DNA of 64,000 nt. Origin: Schumannella luteola. Lineage in GTDB: Bacteria; Actinomycetota; Actinomycetes; Actinomycetales; Microbacteriaceae. A model generated the notes under the pieces. It worked only from the letters and a program-made list of their open reading frames with translations, had not been told where the DNA came from and ran no database searches. Every line of letters begins with the position of its first letter. The stretch's first letter is position 1. Below, one piece after another: positions 59,436 to 64,000 of this stretch. Location of the stretch: positions 3,410,001 through 3,474,000 of the forward strand of contig NZ_JACBZY010000001.1 in NCBI RefSeq assembly GCF_013408685.1, in the 5' to 3' direction. The translations under genes and the position numbers were made by a program.

Positions 59436-62400
59436 TCAGGCGCGCGGGATGCGCACCGTCACCAGCTCGAAGGGACGCAGGTTCAGCTCGAGCGCGTCGT
59501 CCGAGGTCGCCCCACGACCGCCGTCCGTCGCGGCCGCCCCCTCGAGCGCGCGCTCGAGCAGGTCGGTGCGCACGGCGGCGCCGGCGGCGAAGCCGGGCTC
59601 GAGGCGACCGGCGGCACGGCCGCCTCGCGCCTCGTAGAGCCGCACCACGACATCCCCCGACCCGTCTTCGGCCAGCTTGACCGCATCGATCAGGATGGAT
59701 GCCGACGCCGGTCCCGTGACCTTCACCAGCGGCTCTGCGGCGAGCGCCGCGCCGGCCGCCTCAGCGCCGTCCGCGCTGCCGGCTCCGCCCGCGACCGTGC
59801 GCAGCGGCAGATTGACGCGGTATCCCGCGCCGATGCCGTCGAGCAGCTCGCCGGGCACGATCACGTGGTGGAACACGTGCCGCCCCTGGTCGGCGTGCGG
59901 GTCGGGGAAGGTGGGCGCGCGCAGCAGCGACTCGCGCACGAGCGTCGTGGTGCCGCCGTCGTCGCGCGTCGTGCGGGTCACGTCGTGGCCGTAGACGCGG
60001 TCGTTCGCGACGGTCACGCCGAAGCCGGGCTCGTCGACGTGCACCCAGCGGTGGGCGCTCGTCTCGAAGCGCGCCATGTCCCACGAGGTGTTCGCGTGGG
60101 TGGCGCGGCGCACGTGGCCGAACTGCACCTCGCTCGCGGCGGTCGCGGCGTGCACGTCGAAGGAGAAGGCGAGCTTGAGCAGCTTCTGCCGCTCGTGCCA
60201 GTCGATCTCGGTCTCGATCTCGAGGCCGCGGCCGTCGCCCGACAGCGCGAGGCGCTGCACGATGCTCGACTCGCCGACCGTGCGGTGCAGCACGACCGTG
60301 TCGCCCTCGATCGTCAGCGACTCGGTGCTGACCGCGTCGATCGGGATGCGCTGGTAGGCCGCGTCGATGTCCCACGCGTCCCACTGGTTCGGGGTGTCGC
60401 GGAAGAACTGCAGCTCGTTGCCGCGCCCTCCCGGCGCGATCGCCTCACGACCGGCGCCGGCAGCGCCGTCGCGCCGCACGAGCGACACGAGGTGCCCCTC
60501 GCGGTCGAGCCGCGCGGTCAGGCTGTCGCTCGCCAGCTCGGCTCCGCCGTCATCCGTCGCGGTGACACGGGTGGATGCGCGGCGCACGACGCCCGCCGAG
60601 AGCGCCGGGATCCCGTCCACCTCGACCGGGCTCGCGTTGAACGCGACCGGCTCGCCGGCGCCGGTCGAGGCCTCCGCGCCCCCGCTGAGCGTCCCGAGCG
60701 CGTCGCCGATCAGCCCCTCGAGGCTCTCAGCCACCGCGGCGTAGTTGCGCTCCGCGTCCTGGTGCACCCAGGCGATGGACGAGCCGGGCAGGATGTCATG
60801 GAACTGCTGCAGCAGCACGGTCTCCCACGCCTGACGCAGCGCATCCGCCGGGTAGGCGGCACCGGCCCGCACGGCCGCCGTCGCCGCCCACAGCTCCGCC
60901 TCGCGCAGCAGGTGCTCGCTGCGGCGGTTGCCCTCCTTGGTGCGCGACTGCGAGGTGTAGGTGCCGCGGTGGAACTCGAGGTAGAGCTCGCCCGACCAGA
61001 CCGCCGGCTTCGGCAGCGAGGCGCGCGCCTCGGCGAAGAACTCGTCGGGCCGCTTGAGGTCGACCTTCGCCGAGCCGTCGAGGTCGTGCTTGCGATGCGC
61101 GGTCTCGATCATCTCGCGGGTGGGTCCGCCGCCGCCGTCGCCGTAGCCGTAGGGCACGAGCGACAGGTCGCTGACGCCGCGCTCGCGGTTCTGGCTCTCG
61201 GCCCGGGCCAGGTCGGTGCCCGAGAGATCGGAGTTGTAGGTGTCGACCGGCGGGAAGTGGGTGAAGATGCGCGTGCCGTCGAGCCCCTCCCAGAGGAAGG
61301 TGTGGTGCGGCATGACGTTGGTCTCGTTCCACGAGATCTTCTGGGTGAGGAAGTTGTCGCTCGCCGAGGCGGCGACGATCTGCGGCAGGCCGGCCGAGTA
61401 GCCGAAGCTGTCGGGCAGCCAGACCTCCTTCGTCTCGACGCCGAACTCGCGCAGGAAGAAGCCCTTCCCGAACACGAACTGACGGGCCATCGCCTCGCCG
61501 CCCGGCATGTTGGTGTCGCTCTCGACCCACATGCCGCCGACCGGCACGAAGCGCCCCTCCTTCACCCGCGCGCGGATGCGCTCGAACAGCTCGGGGTAGC
61601 CCTCCTTCATCCAGGCGTACTGCTGGGCGCTGGATGCGGCGAAGACGAAGTCGGGGTAACGGTCCATCAGGTCGAGCACGTTCGAGAAGGTGCGGGCGAC
61701 CTTGCGGCGGGTCTCGCGCACCGGCCACAGCCAGGCGGAGTCGATGTGCGCGTGGCCCACGGCGACCGTGCGGTGGGTGCTGCCGGCGGCGCGGTCGGCG
61801 AGTACGCCGGCGATCTCCGCACGGGCGGCCGCGGCCGTCGCGCTCACGTCGTCGGGGTCGAGCACGTCGATCGCGCGCTCGAGCGCGCGCAGCAGCCCGG
61901 CACGACGCGTCGAGTCGACCGGCAGGTTCTCGAGCACGCCGAGCAGCGTCCACACATCCCGCTCGAGCGCGAAGGCCTCACGATCGAAGACGCCGAGATG
62001 CGCGCCGGTGAAGCGGTAGATCGGATCGCGCGGCGCCGTGGCGAGGTCGCCGAGCGGCGTCGGGGTGTTGCTCCAGTCGCTGCCGACGTCGGGGTTCGAC
62101 GCGGCTTCGATGTAGAGCGTGAAGCTCTCCCCCGGCCCGGCGGGCACCGGCACGAAGGTGTTCTTCGGCTCGAGTCCCTTGACGACGACGCCGTCCTCCG
62201 ACCAGATCAGCCCCTCCGACTGGAAGCCGGGGCCGCTCGGCAGGAAGCCGAGGTCGGCGACGAGCTCGATCGCATCCGCCGGCCAGTCCGCGGGAACCGT
62301 GCCGGTCACCCGCAGCCAGGTCGTGCCCCAGGGGCGCCCCCACATCCGCCCCATCTCGAAGGGCTCGAAGGTCTGGCCGACGGCCTCGGCGAAGGGCACC

Positions 62401-62525
62401 GGCTCGCCCGGCGCCTCCCACGCCGTCACCTCGACGGGTGCGGTCGCGGAGTAGGCGGCGGGCAGGATGCGCTCGCGGTAGCTGCGGCGGATGCGCGCCT
62501 CGATGAGCGCGGCGGTGTCGTGCAT
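59436..62525 (-). CDS. GH38 alpha-mannosidase
   Basis: A 1029-residue retaining alpha-mannosidase. The zinc site begins with VGHAHIDSAWLWPVRETRRK; the nucleophile is D372 in WLPDSFGYSAGLPQI; GWNETNVMPHHTF-like text appears as SWNETNVMPHHTFLWEG. Large beta domains follow (about 600-1029). Small Ala/Gly/Ser inserts are seen near 600 and 930-945. ATG 62525 has GGGGAG 7 bases upstream. No signal peptide, so it acts in the cytoplasm on imported mannosides. It lies downstream of importer 3 in the same direction (70-base gap). Confidence 0.95.
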   Translation of the reverse strand: MHDTAALIEARIRRSYRERILPAAYSATAPVEVTAWEAPGEPVPFAEAVGQTFEPFEMGRMWGRPWGTTWLRVTGTVPADWPADAIELVADLGFLPSGPGFQSEGLIWSEDGVVVKGLEPKNTFVPVPAGPGESFTLYIEAASNPDVGSDWSNTPTPLGDLATAPRDPIYRFTGAHLGVFDREAFALERDVWTLLGVLENLPVDSTRRAGLLRALERAIDVLDPDDVSATAAAARAEIAGVLADRAAGSTHRTVAVGHAHIDSAWLWPVRETRRKVARTFSNVLDLMDRYPDFVFAASSAQQYAWMKEGYPELFERIRARVKEGRFVPVGGMWVESDTNMPGGEAMARQFVFGKGFFLREFGVETKEVWLPDSFGYSAGLPQIVAASASDNFLTQKISWNETNVMPHHTFLWEGLDGTRIFTHFPPVDTYNSDLSGTDLARAESQNRERGVSDLSLVPYGYGDGGGGPTREMIETAHRKHDLDGSAKVDLKRPDEFFAEARASLPKPAVWSGELYLEFHRGTYTSQSRTKEGNRRSEHLLREAELWAATAAVRAGAAYPADALRQAWETVLLQQFHDILPGSSIAWVHQDAERNYAAVAESLEGLIGDALGTLSGGAEASTGAGEPVAFNASPVEVDGIPALSAGVVRRASTRVTATDDGGAELASDSLTARLDREGHLVSLVRRDGAAGAGREAIAPGGRGNELQFFRDTPNQWDAWDIDAAYQRIPIDAVSTESLTIEGDTVVLHRTVGESSIVQRLALSGDGRGLEIETEIDWHERQKLLKLAFSFDVHAATAASEVQFGHVRRATHANTSWDMARFETSAHRWVHVDEPGFGVTVANDRVYGHDVTRTTRDDGGTTTLVRESLLRAPTFPDPHADQGRHVFHHVIVPGELLDGIGAGYRVNLPLRTVAGGAGSADGAEAAGAALAAEPLVKVTGPASASILIDAVKLAEDGSGDVVVRLYEARGGRAAGRLEPGFAAGAAVRTDLLERALEGAAATDGGRGATSDDALELNLRPFELVTVRIPRA

Positions 62526-62595
62526 GGGTGTCTCCCCGGATGGTGGATGGATCAGGTGATTCGAGGTCGGAGGTGCTCGGCGGCGCCCGCCCGGG

Positions 62596-63435
62596 TCAGC
62601 CCTTGACCGCGCCCGCAAGCGCGAAGGAGCCGCCCGAGAAGCGCTGCACGAGCACGTACAGCGCCAGCACGGGCACCGAGTAGAGCAGCGAGAACGCCGC
62701 CAGCTGGCCGTAGGCGACGGCCCCGTAAGCGCCGAAGAAGTTGTAGATCGTGACCGCGGCGGGCATCTGCCCCGGATCGGTGATGAGGATGAAGGGGACG
62801 AAGAAGTTCCCCCAGGCCTGAATGAACACGAAGATGAACACCACGCCGATGCCCGGCCGCATGAGCGGCACGACGACGCGCAGCAGCGTCGACAGCATCG
62901 ACGAGCCGTCGGTCCAGGCCGCCTCCTCGATCGAGATCGGCACCGAGTCCATGAAGTTCTTCGCCATCCAGATCGCCATCGGCAGGCTGGTCGCGGCGAG
63001 GAACAGGATGATGCCGGGGAACGAGTTGAGCAGGTCGAGGGCGACGAACAGGCCGTAGACGGGCACCATCATCGCTGTGATCGGCAGGCAGGTTCCGAAC
63101 AGCACCCCGTAGAGGAACGGCCGGTTGATGCGCAGCGAGTAGCGCGACAGCGGGTAGGCGGCGAGCACCGCCACGACCACCGTCAGCAGCGCGGTGCCGG
63201 CCGAGATGATGAGGCTGTTGCCGAGCGGGATCCACGCGTTCTCGGGCGTGAGCACCTTCGTGAAGTTGTCGAGCGTGAACTCGGGCGCCTTCGCGGTGAG
63301 GGTCGCGCGGGTGTCGAAGCTGGCGAGCACGAGCCACACCATCGGCAGCAGGAACGCCACCCCGATGAGCACGAGCACCAGGTTCGAGACGATGCGCAGC
63401 CCGCGGCCGCGCGGCGAGGTCAGGGCGAGCGACAT
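62596..63435 (-). CDS. Carbohydrate ABC transporter permease (CUT1, MalG-like), importer 3
   Basis: A 279-residue permease with six helices. The EAA-type loop is IEEAAWTDGSSMLSTLLRVVVPLMRP. It starts 1 base after the previous permease stop. Since the GH38 gene follows, importer 3 probably takes up mannose-containing oligosaccharides. Confidence 0.95.
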   Translation of the reverse strand: MSLALTSPRGRGLRIVSNLVLVLIGVAFLLPMVWLVLASFDTRATLTAKAPEFTLDNFTKVLTPENAWIPLGNSLIISAGTALLTVVVAVLAAYPLSRYSLRINRPFLYGVLFGTCLPITAMMVPVYGLFVALDLLNSFPGIILFLAATSLPMAIWMAKNFMDSVPISIEEAAWTDGSSMLSTLLRVVVPLMRPGIGVVFIFVFIQAWGNFFVPFILITDPGQMPAAVTIYNFFGAYGAVAYGQLAAFSLLYSVPVLALYVLVQRFSGGSFALAGAVKG

Positions 63436-63436
63436 G

Positions 63437-64000
63437 TCAGTCGACCTCCGGCTTCAGGGCGCGGATGTACACGATCGAGCACAGGGCGCCGACGACGAGC
63501 AGGATGAGCGCGATCGCGGTGCCGAAGCCGAGCTGGCCGAAGGAGATGCCCTCCTTGTAGGCGAGCAGCGGCAGCGTCGACGAGTTCGTGCCCGGCCCGC
63601 CGCCCGTCATGACGTAGATGAGGGTGAACACCGACAGGGTCTGCAGCGTCGTCAGCATCAGGTTGGTCGAGATGCTGCGGCGGATCATGGGGATCGTGAT
63701 GCGGATGAGGCGCTGCCAGCCGGCGGCGCCATCCACCTCGGCCGATTCGGTGATCTCCGGCGGCACGTCGTTGATGGCCGCCGAGTAGACGAGCATCGAG
63801 AACGCGGCGCCGCGCCAGATGTTGGCGAGGATGACGGCGAGCATCGGGAAGCTGTAGAGCCAGCTCGGTCCGTCGATGCCGATCGCCGCGAGCATCCCGT
63901 TGAGGGTGCCCGCCTTCGTGAAGAAGGCGTAGGCCGCGAAGGAGGCGACGATCTCGGGCAGGATCCACGCGCCGACGACGATCGTCGACACGAGGGCCCG
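63437..64000 (-). CDS. Sugar ABC transporter permease (CUT1, MalF-like), importer 3, 5' end outside window
   Basis: The last 187 codons of a permease; the frame runs open to the window edge and the N-terminal part is missing. Three or four helices are seen, with the loop ITESAEVDGAAGWQRLIRITIPMI as EAA motif (Ser replaces one Ala). The GTG at 63991 lies mid-helix and is not the real start. Its binding protein is expected just outside the window. Confidence 0.93.
   Translation of the reverse strand, partial: RALVSTIVVGAWILPEIVASFAAYAFFTKAGTLNGMLAAIGIDGPSWLYSFPMLAVILANIWRGAAFSMLVYSAAINDVPPEITESAEVDGAAGWQRLIRITIPMIRRSISTNLMLTTLQTLSVFTLIYVMTGGGPGTNSSTLPLLAYKEGISFGQLGFGTAIALILLVVGALCSIVYIRALKPEVD

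Noticed and set aside
59406-62606. 1066-residue open frame opposite the GH38 gene
   Set aside because: Composition is Arg/Val/Leu/Glu/Ala-biased without motifs. Such antisense frames are expected in high-GC DNA, and the minus strand holds a complete GH38.
63991-63991. GTG at 63991 as the start of the last permease
   Set aside because: It lies inside a membrane helix and the frame is open to the window edge; the family needs about 100 more residues upstream.

Overview
The window is high-GC DNA with dense, short-spaced genes, GTG starts, many leaderless-type promoters (TAGNNT 6-7 bases before the start codon), a PadR regulator, a GatCAB amidotransferase, DUF3097, an Rv0909-type small protein and an LAxTG sorting signal. 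Together these point to an actinobacterium, most probably Microbacteriaceae. This is inference from gene content and composition; there is no rRNA gene to place it. I see no rRNA, tRNA, CRISPR array, insertion sequence or prophage, and no stretch above 300 bases without a gene.

Positions 1-40266 are mostly housekeeping and small stand-alone functions. From left: a partial GH13 alpha-glucosidase; a thiamin-precursor ECF transporter operon (YkoE-type S component, fused double ATPase, EcfT, then a small P-loop kinase) behind a TPP riboswitch; a family 2 glycosyltransferase; an ornithine-cyclodeaminase-like gene paired with a flavin amine oxidase; YidC with a small membrane protein; a TetR/NmrA divergent pair; an M23 peptidase; an acyltransferase whose 3' end overlaps DUF3097; a zinc alcohol dehydrogenase behind a 14-codon leader ORF; an MFS carrier; a methyltransferase; a VOC/TetR divergent pair; small stress and transferase genes; Zwf, Ohr, and an OmpR-type two-component system with an 11-bp triple repeat upstream; a PadR regulator with a perfect palindrome; a NYN-LOTUS protein; one low-GC orphan gene; and gatB, gatA, gatC.

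Positions 40349-64000 form a large carbohydrate-use locus: two complete ABC sugar importers (each a lipoprotein binding protein plus two permeases, no ATPase nearby), part of a third, a GH4 and a GH38 glycosidase, a putative secreted lipoprotein hydrolase, a wall-anchored DUF4874/DUF4832 protein, a SIS-domain isomerase, a PfkB sugar kinase, a class II aldolase, an amidohydrolase and a DeoR regulator. SIS isomerase, PfkB and class II aldolase fit a tagatose-6-phosphate-like route. One inverted-repeat core, TGCGCGAA, recurs at three promoters of this locus and probably marks the DeoR regulon. PurU lies inside the locus but looks unrelated.

The most unusual structure is at 54054-55153. A nuclease-like gene (AbiEi/DUF559 type) sits between two nearly identical long palindromes, and the distal one encodes the last eight residues and stop codon of the protein. 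It lies between two convergent catabolic genes and looks like a discrete inserted unit. The second candidate for novelty is the low-GC orphan gene at 34137-35372 with a palindrome just before its start.
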